From: Planktothrix rubescens CCAP 1459/22
Lineage (GTDB): Bacteria; Cyanobacteriota; Cyanobacteriia; Cyanobacteriales; Microcoleaceae
Assembly (NCBI GenBank): GCA_904830895.1
Contig: LR882958.1
Coordinates: forward strand, 2,040,001 to 2,104,000
Reading direction: 5' to 3'
Length of the DNA stretch: 64,000 nt
Below the pieces are notes generated by a model, which saw only the letters and a list, made by a program, of their open reading frames with translations, searched no databases and was not told where the DNA came from. A program made the translations under genes and the position numbers. Numbering within the stretch: position 1 is the stretch's first letter; every line of letters begins with the position of its first letter. Positions 9,962-19,870 of this stretch are shown here, one piece after another.

Positions 9962-10275
9962 AAGGTGATGTAGTTATTGTCCCTTTCCCCTTTTCTGATT
10001 TAACACAAGCCAAGCGACGGCCTGCATTAGTAATAGCAACCTTAACAGGAGATGATCTAATTCTTTGCCAGATTACTAGCCAAACTATCGGTGATTGCTA
10101 TGGTATTACCCTTGAAAATAGCGATTTTAGTGAGGGAGGACTCAACCAAAATAGCAATATTAGACCTAATCGTTTGTTTACTGCTGATAAAGGAATTATA
10201 CTGTATAAAGCGGGTCAAATTAAACCCCAAAAGTTAGTAGAAGTTATTGCTACAATAGTTAAAATTATTCAGTAA
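9946..10275 (+). CDS. PemK/MazF-family toxin (endoribonuclease)
   Basis: A 109-residue protein beginning MEKFVKGDVVIVPFPFSD, followed by KRRPALVIA. This is the conserved N-terminal barrel of MazF/PemK toxins, which cleave mRNA sequence-specifically. The ATG at 9946 follows a strong GGAGGAGG and lies inside the antitoxin gene, the usual coupling of type II toxin-antitoxin pairs. The longer frame from 9919 would start within antitoxin sequence and lacks the family start. Confidence 0.88.
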   Translation: MEKFVKGDVVIVPFPFSDLTQAKRRPALVIATLTGDDLILCQITSQTIGDCYGITLENSDFSEGGLNQNSNIRPNRLFTADKGIILYKAGQIKPQKLVEVIATIVKIIQ

Positions 10276-10307
10276 TCATTTTCTTAATCATAGAGTTAAT
10301 AAATACA

Positions 10308-10559
10308 ATGACCGATCAAACACCGATTGAAACCCCAACCTTTAACCCCTGGAATTATAAACCCTGGTGGTGTCAACCTTGGTCAATTCTATTAACTGGA
10401 ATTACCCTAATTTCAGGGAGTTGGTTTCTATTTAAAACCCTGTGGATTACAATTTTAGTCGCTATTCCTTTGTTGGCCTGGATGGGATTTTTTGTATTAA
10501 TCTGGCCGAAGTTAATGGCGGAGGTTTATTCTCAGGAGTATTTAAGTAATGAGGAATAA
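10308..10559 (+). CDS. Small cyanobacterial membrane protein
   Basis: An 83-residue protein with a Trp-rich N-terminus (NPWNYKPWWCQPW) and two predicted membrane segments (about residues 26-43 and 46-66). The form fits a small conserved cyanobacterial membrane family (I believe DUF6737), but I know of no assigned function. It follows the toxin gene after 32 bases and may be read from the same transcript by chance. Confidence 0.65.
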   Translation: MTDQTPIETPTFNPWNYKPWWCQPWSILLTGITLISGSWFLFKTLWITILVAIPLLAWMGFFVLIWPKLMAEVYSQEYLSNEE

Positions 10560-10567
10560 GTTAGAAC

Positions 10568-10638
10568 AACAGAAACCGGGTTTCTTAATTTAATCTTGGA
10601 TAAGCCGCAAAAATTGTCGCAGAAACCCGGTTTCTTAT
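10568..10638. repeat. 71-bp palindromic repeat, copy 1
   Basis: The element carries two near-palindromic arms, agaaaccgggtttct and agaaacccggtttct. They are reverse complements of each other and separated by about 35 bases. An almost identical copy (one mismatch) lies at 11410-11480, so two copies in the same orientation bracket the small-protein/protease gene pair. Confidence 0.9.
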
Positions 10639-10693
10639 GTGGTGGAATCCTTGGGATAGTGGTAAGATGGAAAAGTAAATTCAAGGTTGTTTT

Positions 10694-10912
10694 ATGTCAA
10701 ATCCTGAATTATTAGCTCAACTGCGGCAATTATCCCGTGCGGATAAGTTTCAAATGATGCAGTTTTTAACGGCTGAATTGGCAAAAGAAGAAGGAATTAT
10801 ATTAGGGAATGAAGCAGCAGAAATTATTGGTGCAGTGCATACATCTAATGGTGCAGCAGAACAATTGATGCAGTTACTAGAAACAGAAAAAAAGCAAACT
10901 CAAAATGTTTAA
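10694..10912 (+). CDS. Small helical protein paired with a retropepsin-like protease
   Basis: A 72-residue protein (MSNPELLAQLRQLSRADKF...). It appears fully helical and has no domain I can name. Its stop codon overlaps the start of the protease gene by 8 bases, so the two are translationally coupled. The size and coupling resemble antitoxin genes, but no toxin activity is known for the partner; that role is only a hypothesis. Confidence 0.68.
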   Translation: MSNPELLAQLRQLSRADKFQMMQFLTAELAKEEGIILGNEAAEIIGAVHTSNGAAEQLMQLLETEKKQTQNV

Positions 10913-11330
10913 TATTAGGCGATATCCTTTTCAACCTAAACGGGATGAGTTTGGCGTTTTAGCTGATGTTCCCTATCTGCCTTTAACACTAACTTATCAA
11001 AATCGTTCGGTTGAGGTTATGGGTTTGCTCGATACAGGAGCTAGTGTTAATGTGTTGCCTTATAATATTGGAATACAATTAGGAGCAATTTGGGAAGAAC
11101 AAAGATTTTCTATTGCTTTAGCGGGTAATTTAGCAAGTGCTCAAGCAAAAGCGTTATTAGTTTTGGCAACAGTAGGGGAGTTTGAGCCAGTTCAGTTGGC
11201 TTTTGCTTGGACTAGGGTAAATAATATTCCAATTATTTTAGGACGGACTAATTTTTTTACTGAGTTTGATGTTTGTTTTTATGGGTCACAATTAGCGTTT
11301 GAAGTATGTCCTAAATTTAGGGATAGTTGA
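10905..11330 (+). CDS. Retropepsin-like aspartic protease domain protein
   Basis: A 141-residue protein with the clan AA signature VMGLLDTGASVNVLP around residue 42 (catalytic Asp in DTGAS), followed by a second flap-like region and ILGRTNFF, which matches the ILG motif near the C-terminus of retropepsin folds. One active-site motif per chain means it should act as a homodimer. No signal peptide is seen. Similar small proteases occur in cyanobacterial genomes, often next to a short helical gene as here; their targets are not known. Confidence 0.8.
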   Translation: MFNIRRYPFQPKRDEFGVLADVPYLPLTLTYQNRSVEVMGLLDTGASVNVLPYNIGIQLGAIWEEQRFSIALAGNLASAQAKALLVLATVGEFEPVQLAFAWTRVNNIPIILGRTNFFTEFDVCFYGSQLAFEVCPKFRDS

Positions 11331-11409
11331 GATTATTAATCTTCTAAAATAGTCCTTTGTAGCCAAGTAATAATAGTTTGAATCAGGTGCGGATCTTGTT
11401 TTTCCCCAG

Positions 11410-11480
11410 AACAGAAACCGGGTTTCTTAATTTAATCTTGGGTAAGCCGCAAAAATTGTCGCAGAAACCCGGTTTCTTAT
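11410..11480. repeat. 71-bp palindromic repeat, copy 2
   Basis: Same orientation as copy 1 (10568-10638), with a single difference (gggtaag for ggataag). It lies in the 306-base gap after the protease gene. The rest of that gap has no convincing gene: a 71-codon frame (11378-11593) is mostly translated repeat. Confidence 0.9.
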
Positions 11481-11636
11481 ATGGATTGAAGTTGATGCTT
11501 AAGCGAAGTCGAAGGGCTCACGATGCGGCCTATTGCGGTGTTCCCTGCTATAAACTATTTGGTAAAGTTTGCCTGAAATTAAATTTTTATTGAAAGAATT
11601 AACCTTCCTTGCAAGACTTTCTGATGGCGTTGATAA

Positions 11637-11891
11637 TTAACTATTTTCTGGAGTCTCATCAGGAGGTTTACTAATTCCTAGACTTTTTTTCGATGAACGT
11701 AATTTTTTCCAAAGTTGTTTGATTTGTTGATAGGCTTCCTCTGAACTTACTTTCCCATTCGTTTCCAATCCACAAATATAGTTAACTCGCTGGGCAAATT
11801 CCTGCAAGTTGGAATTGAAAATCAGTTTTTCTGGCGTAAACTCTCCCTGGTAGCGACTACGGGGATAAAGAAAATCATCGCGTTCTGACAT
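11637..11891 (-). CDS. Conserved cyanobacterial small protein (DUF7219-like)
   Basis: An 84-residue protein beginning MSERDDFLYPRSRYQGEF, followed by a helical region (FAQRVNYICGLETNGK) and a basic, Lys-rich C-terminal part. It resembles a short protein family found widely in cyanobacteria with no known function. I chose the ATG at 11891 because the frame upstream to 11948 looks non-coding (MSIFRPIWNPTFLILWE). Confidence 0.65.
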   Translation of the reverse strand: MSERDDFLYPRSRYQGEFTPEKLIFNSNLQEFAQRVNYICGLETNGKVSSEEAYQQIKQLWKKLRSSKKSLGISKPPDETPENS

Positions 11892-12192
11892 AGCTATCTC
11901 CCAAAGAATTAGGAATGTGGGGTTCCAAATAGGACGGAAAATGGACAATTAGCCACTACCGAGATTCATCAAAAGCAGTTAAGGGCTTAATTGACATTCT
12001 ATTGGGTTTAATCCTCATCGTACTCAGCATAGCCTATCTGCTTGATTAATTCTGTCTTTAACAACTATTCACAAAGCCGTGGCTGAATATTAAGACGGGG
12101 AGTAGTAGGGACTGTTGGTAAATCTGATAGCACCGAGAGCCTAAACCCTTACAATATTTGTGAGTAGAATCGTGTTTAGGATGTAAATTTCA
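11892..12192. other. 301-base intergenic region
   Basis: No gene can be supported. One plus-strand frame (about 11973-12047) reads as a single hydrophobic helix (GLIDILLGLILIVLSIAYLL) ending in a stop, but no ATG, GTG or TTG start is in frame. The A+T-rich stretch before 12193 presumably holds the promoter of the isomerase gene. Confidence 0.5.
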
Positions 12193-12954
12193 GTGGCTAA
12201 TCCATTTTTAACCGTTAACGACGAACCCATTATCTTAGGTCAAGCCCTAAAATACTTGCAAGCGGCTGGAAAACTACAGCCCATGGTAACTGATATTTTG
12301 CGAGAATATATTCTGGATCGGGAATTGCAATCCCGAACGGATTTGGATATCCCTGCTGCTAGTATTGAACAATCCGTAGTGAATTTTAGATTGGAACGTA
12401 ATCTCAGCGACCCCCAAGCCTTTCAACAGTGGTTAGAAAGTAACCGCATGACCTACGAAGCCTTTCACCAACAAATTGTTTCTGGGTTCAAACGGGAAAA
12501 ACTCAAACTTTCAATCGTACAACCTCAACTTGAGGAGTATTTTCAGCAACGAAAACCCGCCTTAGATGCAGTGGTGTTATCACGAATTTCCTTAAATGAC
12601 TATGAACTTGCAGAAACATTAGTATCCCGTTTAAAAGAACAGGAAAGCCGATTTGAAGAATTAGCCCGAGAGTATTCCATTACCAATGAACGCTCTTTTG
12701 GTGGCATGATGGGGGCCGTGGGTTGGTCAACCATTCCCGATAATCTCAAGGTGATTTTACAGCAAACCCCACCCGGACAAATTGTTGGCCCGATGGAAGT
12801 CGAGGGCGGTTGGTGTATTTTCCGAGTAGACGAGTTTTTAGAAGCCTCCTTAGACAACCCTCAAGTTAAACAACGGCTGCAAAACGAATTATTTGATCAG
12901 TGGTTAAATCAACAACTACAATCCGCTAAAATTACCCTGAATATTCAAGATTAA
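12193..12954 (+). CDS. Parvulin-type peptidylprolyl isomerase (SurA/PpiC-like)
   Basis: A 253-residue protein with a GTG start. The N-terminal part (residues about 1-110) is a helical SurA-like chaperone segment. The C-terminal part (about 115-225) is a parvulin rotamase domain, recognisable by EELAREYS, the GGMMGAVGW turn and the PGQIVGPMEVEGGWCIFRV strand. No signal peptide is visible. In cyanobacteria such proteins are often encoded next to type I secretion ABC transporters; no such partner is present here, and a transposon element follows directly. Confidence 0.85.
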   Translation: MANPFLTVNDEPIILGQALKYLQAAGKLQPMVTDILREYILDRELQSRTDLDIPAASIEQSVVNFRLERNLSDPQAFQQWLESNRMTYEAFHQQIVSGFKREKLKLSIVQPQLEEYFQQRKPALDAVVLSRISLNDYELAETLVSRLKEQESRFEELAREYSITNERSFGGMMGAVGWSTIPDNLKVILQQTPPGQIVGPMEVEGGWCIFRVDEFLEASLDNPQVKQRLQNELFDQWLNQQLQSAKITLNIQD

Positions 12955-13058
12955 CTCTCTTAAAAATACAGGAGTTAGGATTGTTTATAACATAAGTCTG
13001 GGAGCTTGAAAACGAGCGTGTCTTCAGACCACCAGATGAAAAGCGACCCAGGGAAATT

Positions 13059-13073
13059 TATTCACCGTGAATA
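13059..13073. repeat. Left-end hairpin of the tnpB element
   Basis: Perfect 7-base arms around a single C (tattcac, c, gtgaata), upstream of tnpB. Subterminal hairpins of this kind are what TnpA transposases of the IS200/IS605 group recognise. Assignment as the left-end hairpin is by position. Confidence 0.5.
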
Positions 13074-13122
13074 TTTCTCGAATTCATGTTAACATAAGGT
13101 AGGTCGAAAAAAGGAGATTTCT

Positions 13123-15735
<2,613 letters not shown>

Positions 15736-16107
15736 TTAGGAGCGATTCATCTGATTTGCCATATCTGTGAACATCGCCAGACTCGGCCCGGGCCGACGAC
15801 GGGGGGTAGGGGATGAGGAGGTTAAATATTCCGTAGAAAAGTTCATACCAGCAGGGGTTTTTACCTGGGGGTTAAGGGGGGCGGGTTCCTCAACTGGGGG
15901 GGGTTGAGGGGCAGGAGGAGCAACGGTTGTGGTTTGGGGTTTAGCCACAGCCACAGTTTCGGGTTGATCTTTTGCTGCTTTTGCTGATGCTGCTTTTGCT
16001 TTAGGTGCGGGTTTAGACTCGGCTGGAGATGCTTGTTTATCTTGAGCATCGCCAAACTCTAAATAATATCCATCTTTTTTCTTAGAACCAAAAAATTTAT
16101 TTAACAT
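15736..16107 (-). CDS. Ala/Pro-rich cyanobacterial protein of unknown function
   Basis: A 123-residue protein. The N-terminus MLNKFFGSKKKDGYYLEFGD is followed by a low-complexity Ala/Lys/Pro linker (residues about 25-85) and a conserved-looking C-terminal motif RRRPGPSLAMFTDMANQM. Similar short conserved ends joined by a disordered linker occur in cyanobacterial proteins of unknown function. I use the ATG at 16107 rather than 16143 because the extra residues precede the conserved start. It lies upstream of hetR on the same strand. Confidence 0.7.
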   Translation of the reverse strand: MLNKFFGSKKKDGYYLEFGDAQDKQASPAESKPAPKAKAASAKAAKDQPETVAVAKPQTTTVAPPAPQPPPVEEPAPLNPQVKTPAGMNFSTEYLTSSSPTPRRRPGPSLAMFTDMANQMNRS

Positions 16108-16211
16108 TATACTTACTCCGTGGGTATTTTTAGGAAGTTTCAAGCCTGAGCCTTGAATTCAGACTAGGGAAAAATGAAAGATTTGTCTACAAAAATTTAC
16201 ATATTGTTACA

Positions 16212-16227
16212 TTTTGTTTAAACAAAA
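16212..16227. promoter_or_regulatory. 16-bp perfect palindrome in a divergent promoter region
   Basis: The sequence ttttgtttaaacaaaa lies between the divergently read Pro-rich protein gene and the lipase gene (16108-16406, A+T-rich, no ORF). Its symmetry would fit an operator for a dimeric regulator, but no regulator can be named. Confidence 0.35.
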
Positions 16228-16406
16228 CTCCCGATTTTCCTAGGTTTCGGTAAAAAATCTCTCATCTGTTTGCATTTATTTACAAATTTCTCAGAATAGG
16301 AGTGAGCAGTTAATCAATGACCAGTTGCAGGAATGGCCCCTAGTTGCATCCAGAATCTCCCGTGATAGTCTAAGTTGGAACCAATATTAATCCAATTTAA
16401 AATCCC

Positions 16407-17042
16407 ATGGATAACAGCAGCCCTCGCCATCCGGTTTTATTGATTCACGGTATATTTGATACCAAAGCAATTTTTAAAACCATGACAGCCCATCTAACTA
16501 AACGGGGATGGGATATTCACAGTCTGAATCTGATTCCTAATGATGGTCGATTTGGCTTAGAAGCCTTAGCCCAACAAATTACAGCTTATGTGAATCAAAC
16601 CTTCCCCCCGGAACAACCGATTGATTTAATCGGGTTTAGTATGGGAGGAATTGTTAGTCGTTATTATGTCCAACGCTTGGGAGGAATTGAACGAGTTCAA
16701 CGTCTGATCACGATTTCCTCCCCCCACAACGGAACCTTAACGGGATATCTTTACCCCACCTTGGCTGCATCCCAAATGCGTTCCCATAGTCCGTTTTTAG
16801 AAGACTTAAATCGGGATTTAGAAGTCCTAGACTCGATCAATTTTACCTCCATTTGGACACCTTTGGATGGGATGATTGTCCCGGCTGAAAGTTCTCATAT
16901 CTCTATTGGTGAAGAATTCACGGTTAATGTTTTTCTCCATGCTTGGATGGTAAACGATCCCAAAAGTTTAGCTATGGTAGAGAAAGCCTTAAATTCACCT
17001 CTAAAAACCTTGACCCGTTCGGTGTCACCCGCTACCCTTTAA
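16407..17042 (+). CDS. Alpha/beta-hydrolase, lipase/esterase-like
   Basis: A 211-residue alpha/beta-hydrolase. LIHGIFD near the N-terminus forms the oxyanion region, and GFSMGGIVSRYY supplies the nucleophilic serine in a GxSxG elbow. The local motifs resemble triacylglycerol lipase/EstA-like enzymes. There is no signal peptide. The catalytic His is probably in the segment near FLHAWMV. Its 3' end overlaps the convergent VOC gene by four bases. The substrate is unknown. Confidence 0.82.
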   Translation: MDNSSPRHPVLLIHGIFDTKAIFKTMTAHLTKRGWDIHSLNLIPNDGRFGLEALAQQITAYVNQTFPPEQPIDLIGFSMGGIVSRYYVQRLGGIERVQRLITISSPHNGTLTGYLYPTLAASQMRSHSPFLEDLNRDLEVLDSINFTSIWTPLDGMIVPAESSHISIGEEFTVNVFLHAWMVNDPKSLAMVEKALNSPLKTLTRSVSPATL

Positions 17043-17467
17043 ATGTCGCCAACCTGGGCGTATTCGTTACAGCCAAATACGGCTTCGGGATGACAGTAAT
17101 ATTTGAATTCCAAGAGATTATAAAAAGGATCTTCTAGGAAAAAAGTGCGGTGTTCTGTAGGTAAACTCGGAAAACGGCGTTTGGGCTCTTGGTAAAATTT
17201 CAGGTGTTTTTTTTGGGCACGGTCTAAGAGAGTTTCCCAGTCTGTCTCGGAAGTAAAGATTAACCCAAAGTGTCGGGGATAAATCCCATTTTGGGGTGTT
17301 AGGGGTTCTTGACCGACATGGGCGACAATTTGATGGCCGTAGAGGTTCATAATGATGGAATTGCGGGTTTCTCGACCGATTTCGCACCCTAAACCCTCCC
17401 CATAAAAGGCTTTAGTTTGTTCGATATTGTTCACGGGAAAGGCAAGATGGAATAATGTTTTATTCAT
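17039..17467 (-). CDS. VOC-family (glyoxalase/dioxygenase fold) protein
   Basis: A 142-residue protein with one VOC module pair: FHLAFPVNNIEQTKAFYGEGLGC at the start (split by the family's first metal-ligand region) and a C-terminal TFFLEDPFYNLLEFKYY that carries the second metal-ligand Glu. Such proteins isomerise, cleave or bind small molecules using a divalent metal. The exact reaction cannot be read from the sequence. It is divergent from the downstream DUF92 gene. Confidence 0.8.
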   Translation of the reverse strand: MNKTLFHLAFPVNNIEQTKAFYGEGLGCEIGRETRNSIIMNLYGHQIVAHVGQEPLTPQNGIYPRHFGLIFTSETDWETLLDRAQKKHLKFYQEPKRRFPSLPTEHRTFFLEDPFYNLLEFKYYCHPEAVFGCNEYAQVGDI

Positions 17468-17485
17468 GGTTTTGAGATCAAATTT

Positions 17486-18268
17486 ATGATTTATGAATTA
17501 GTGTCGCTTAATCCTTGGTTATTTGCGATCGCTTTAAATACAGTTTTAATTAGTTTAGGGGTGATTGCCGCCAAAAAGTTATTAACCCCCGCCGGATGGA
17601 TTCATGCTTGGATATTGGGAGTGCTGATTTGGGGATGTTTGGGTTGGCGAGGTTATCTGATTGTGGTATTCTATTTTTTGGTGGGTTCGGGTGTTACCAG
17701 AATTGGTAAAGCCGAAAAGGAAGCCTCTGGAATTGCGGAAAAACGCGGGGGAGCCCGGGGGCCCGAAAATGTCTGGGGTTCGGCGTTAACGGGAATGTTA
17801 TGTGGGTTAGGGGTATTTTCCCTACAATTATTTTTTCCTGATACAGTTGGAATACAATCTTGGATTCCGTTATTATTATTAGGATATGTTGCCAGTTTTA
17901 GTACAAAATTATCCGACACCTGTGGTAGTGAAATTGGCAAAGCCTACGGGAAACAGACTTTTTTAATTACTACATTAAAACCTGTGCCTAAAGGTACGGA
18001 AGGGGCTGTGAGTTTGGAGGGGACTTTAGCCGGGGTGGTGGCTTCTATTGTGGTTTCTGTGTTAGCTTGGAGTGCGGGTTTAATTGATAGTTGGGGGATT
18101 ATTTGGAGTGTGATAGCGGCGTTTATTGCTACTAATTTGGAAAGTGTGATTGGGGCAACCTTACAGACAAAATGGACATGGTTAACTAATGAAATTGTGA
18201 ATTTTATTAATACATTAATTGGGGCAATTACGGCAATCTTTTTCGCTTATCTTTGGCGGTTTTTATAA
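17486..18268 (+). CDS. DUF92/VTE6-family phytyl-phosphate kinase homologue
   Basis: A 260-residue polytopic membrane protein of the DUF92 family (TIGR00297). A Gly-rich loop (GARGPENVWGSA), then SDTCGSEIGKAYGK and PKGTEGAVSLEGTLAG, are the conserved family segments. The plant member VTE6 and its Synechocystis homologue phosphorylate phytyl phosphate to phytyl diphosphate, recycling chlorophyll-derived phytol for tocopherol and phylloquinone. The same role is likely here. It is a single gene, 75 bases before cbiA. Confidence 0.85.
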   Translation: MIYELVSLNPWLFAIALNTVLISLGVIAAKKLLTPAGWIHAWILGVLIWGCLGWRGYLIVVFYFLVGSGVTRIGKAEKEASGIAEKRGGARGPENVWGSALTGMLCGLGVFSLQLFFPDTVGIQSWIPLLLLGYVASFSTKLSDTCGSEIGKAYGKQTFLITTLKPVPKGTEGAVSLEGTLAGVVASIVVSVLAWSAGLIDSWGIIWSVIAAFIATNLESVIGATLQTKWTWLTNEIVNFINTLIGAITAIFFAYLWRFL

Positions 18269-18343
18269 TCAGCTTTAGGGGTAAAAATCAGACTCGCCCC
18301 AAAACCCTGTTTCTATGACCTTATTAACTCAAATTGTTAGATT

Positions 18344-19753
18344 ATGACGCTGATTGTTGCTGGAGAAAGGAGTGGAGTTGGTAAAACAACTATTACACTA
18401 GCTATTTTATCCTATTTAAAAAAACACAATTCTAATATCCAATCTTTTAAGGTTGGCCCCGATTATATTGATCCCATGTTTCATCACTATGTTACGGGTA
18501 AACCTTGTTATAATTTAGATTCGATTTTAACTTCAGAATCCTATATTAAAGCCTGTTATAATCAACATATTCAGACCTGTGATTATGGTTTAATTGAAGG
18601 AGTTATGGGTCTGTTTGATGGGATTCCTAATGGGGAAAAAGTTCCGATTGCTTCCACGGCTCAAATTGCTTTGATTCTTGATTTACCTGTAATTTTAGTC
18701 TTAGATTGTAGTCGATTATCGGGTTCTATTGCTGCGATCGCCCTAGGGTTTAAAAACTTTAATCCTGATATAAAATTGGAGGGTTTAGTTTTAAATAAAG
18801 TGGGAAGTGATCGCCATTTAGAACTATTAAAAGCCTTCTTAGAACCTGTGAATATTCCGATTATTGGAATAATTAAAAGACAGGAAAATATTGTGATTCC
18901 CGATCGCCATTTGGGGTTAATTCCCACGAATGAACTGCCGCAGATGGATTTATTCATTCAAGAGTTAGCTGAATTAGCCCAAACTTGGTTTGATTGGGAA
19001 AAATTATTACCCTTATTAAAAAATACTCTAATTTCTGATCTGAGTAATTCAGTTAAGCGGGAAAATTCTATCCCTACCTTACGGTTTGAACATAACTATC
19101 AACCGATTAGAATTGCGATCGCCAAAGATGCGGCATTTAATTTTTATTATGCCGATAATTTAGAGATTTTACAACAGTTGGGTGCAGAATTAATCGAATG
19201 GAGTCCTTTAAAGGATGAGCAACTTCCGACCGATATTAAAGGATTATATTTTGGCGGAGGTTTTCCCGAAGTATTTGCTCAAGAATTAAGTCAAAATCAG
19301 TTAATTTTAAACGCAGTTAAAACGGCTATTTTATCAGGGATACCGACTTATGCAGAATGTGGGGGGTTAATGTATTTGTGTGAAAAGATTATTGACTTTG
19401 AAAATAATGCTTGGTCAATGGTGGGAATCTTACCGACCACTGCGGTTATGGGAAAACGCTTAAAATTAGGGTATTATCAAGCAAAGGTTTTAAAAAATAC
19501 TCCTTTATTATTAGAGGGAGAAATCATCACCGGACATGAGTTTCATCGGTCTGAACTGATAGAAAATCCGTCTGATCCTTTATATGAAATGCAGCGTTTT
19601 ATGTCCTCGCAAACCACTGCCCCCGTATTAGAAGGTTGGGGAAATTTTTCTAATGTTCATGGGTCTTATTTACATCTCCATTGGGGAAATAGAATTGATA
19701 TTCCTACCCGTTTTTTAAAGTCTTGTACACAATTAAGTAGTTACACAAAATAA
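18344..19753 (+). CDS. cbiA: Cobyrinate a,c-diamide synthase CbiA
   Basis: A 469-residue glutamine-dependent amidase of corrinoid (pseudocobalamin/B12) synthesis. It amidates the a and c carboxylates of cobyrinate with ATP. The N-terminal P-loop GERSGVGKTT, the GVMGLFDG segment and the C-terminal class I glutamine amidotransferase domain (YAECGGLMYL with catalytic Cys; HGSYLHLHWG) are all present. Length is normal. No cobalamin riboswitch was recognised upstream. It is followed by a GC-rich repeat. Confidence 0.95.
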   Translation: MTLIVAGERSGVGKTTITLAILSYLKKHNSNIQSFKVGPDYIDPMFHHYVTGKPCYNLDSILTSESYIKACYNQHIQTCDYGLIEGVMGLFDGIPNGEKVPIASTAQIALILDLPVILVLDCSRLSGSIAAIALGFKNFNPDIKLEGLVLNKVGSDRHLELLKAFLEPVNIPIIGIIKRQENIVIPDRHLGLIPTNELPQMDLFIQELAELAQTWFDWEKLLPLLKNTLISDLSNSVKRENSIPTLRFEHNYQPIRIAIAKDAAFNFYYADNLEILQQLGAELIEWSPLKDEQLPTDIKGLYFGGGFPEVFAQELSQNQLILNAVKTAILSGIPTYAECGGLMYLCEKIIDFENNAWSMVGILPTTAVMGKRLKLGYYQAKVLKNTPLLLEGEIITGHEFHRSELIENPSDPLYEMQRFMSSQTTAPVLEGWGNFSNVHGSYLHLHWGNRIDIPTRFLKSCTQLSSYTK

Positions 19754-19777
19754 ATTACCTAGTTGAGAGAGGGAACA

Positions 19778-19813
19778 GCCCCCCAAACCCCCCGTGGGGG
19801 GATAGGAGGGGAA
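19778..19813. repeat. GC-rich palindromic repeat, copy C
   Basis: A shortened relative of the family (gccccccaaaccccccg, tggggggataggagggg) located just after cbiA. It is flanked by gggaacag-type units, as at the other copies. Confidence 0.75.
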
Positions 19814-19870
19814 GGAACAGGGTGGAGGATGTGTAATTAATTTTGTTTAGGTACTTATAGCGGTGAATTT

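Noticed and set aside
11378-11593. 71-codon plus-strand frame after the protease gene
   Set aside because: It is translated mostly from the second 71-bp repeat and has no similarity or ribosome-binding site; it is not credible as a gene.
11973-12047. Hydrophobic frame reading as a single membrane helix
   Set aside because: No ATG, GTG or TTG start is in frame; it may be chance or a lost gene, so I did not call it.
15861-16055. 64-codon minus-strand frame overlapping the Pro-rich protein gene
   Set aside because: It is an alternate-frame shadow of the low-complexity linker of the 15736-16107 gene.
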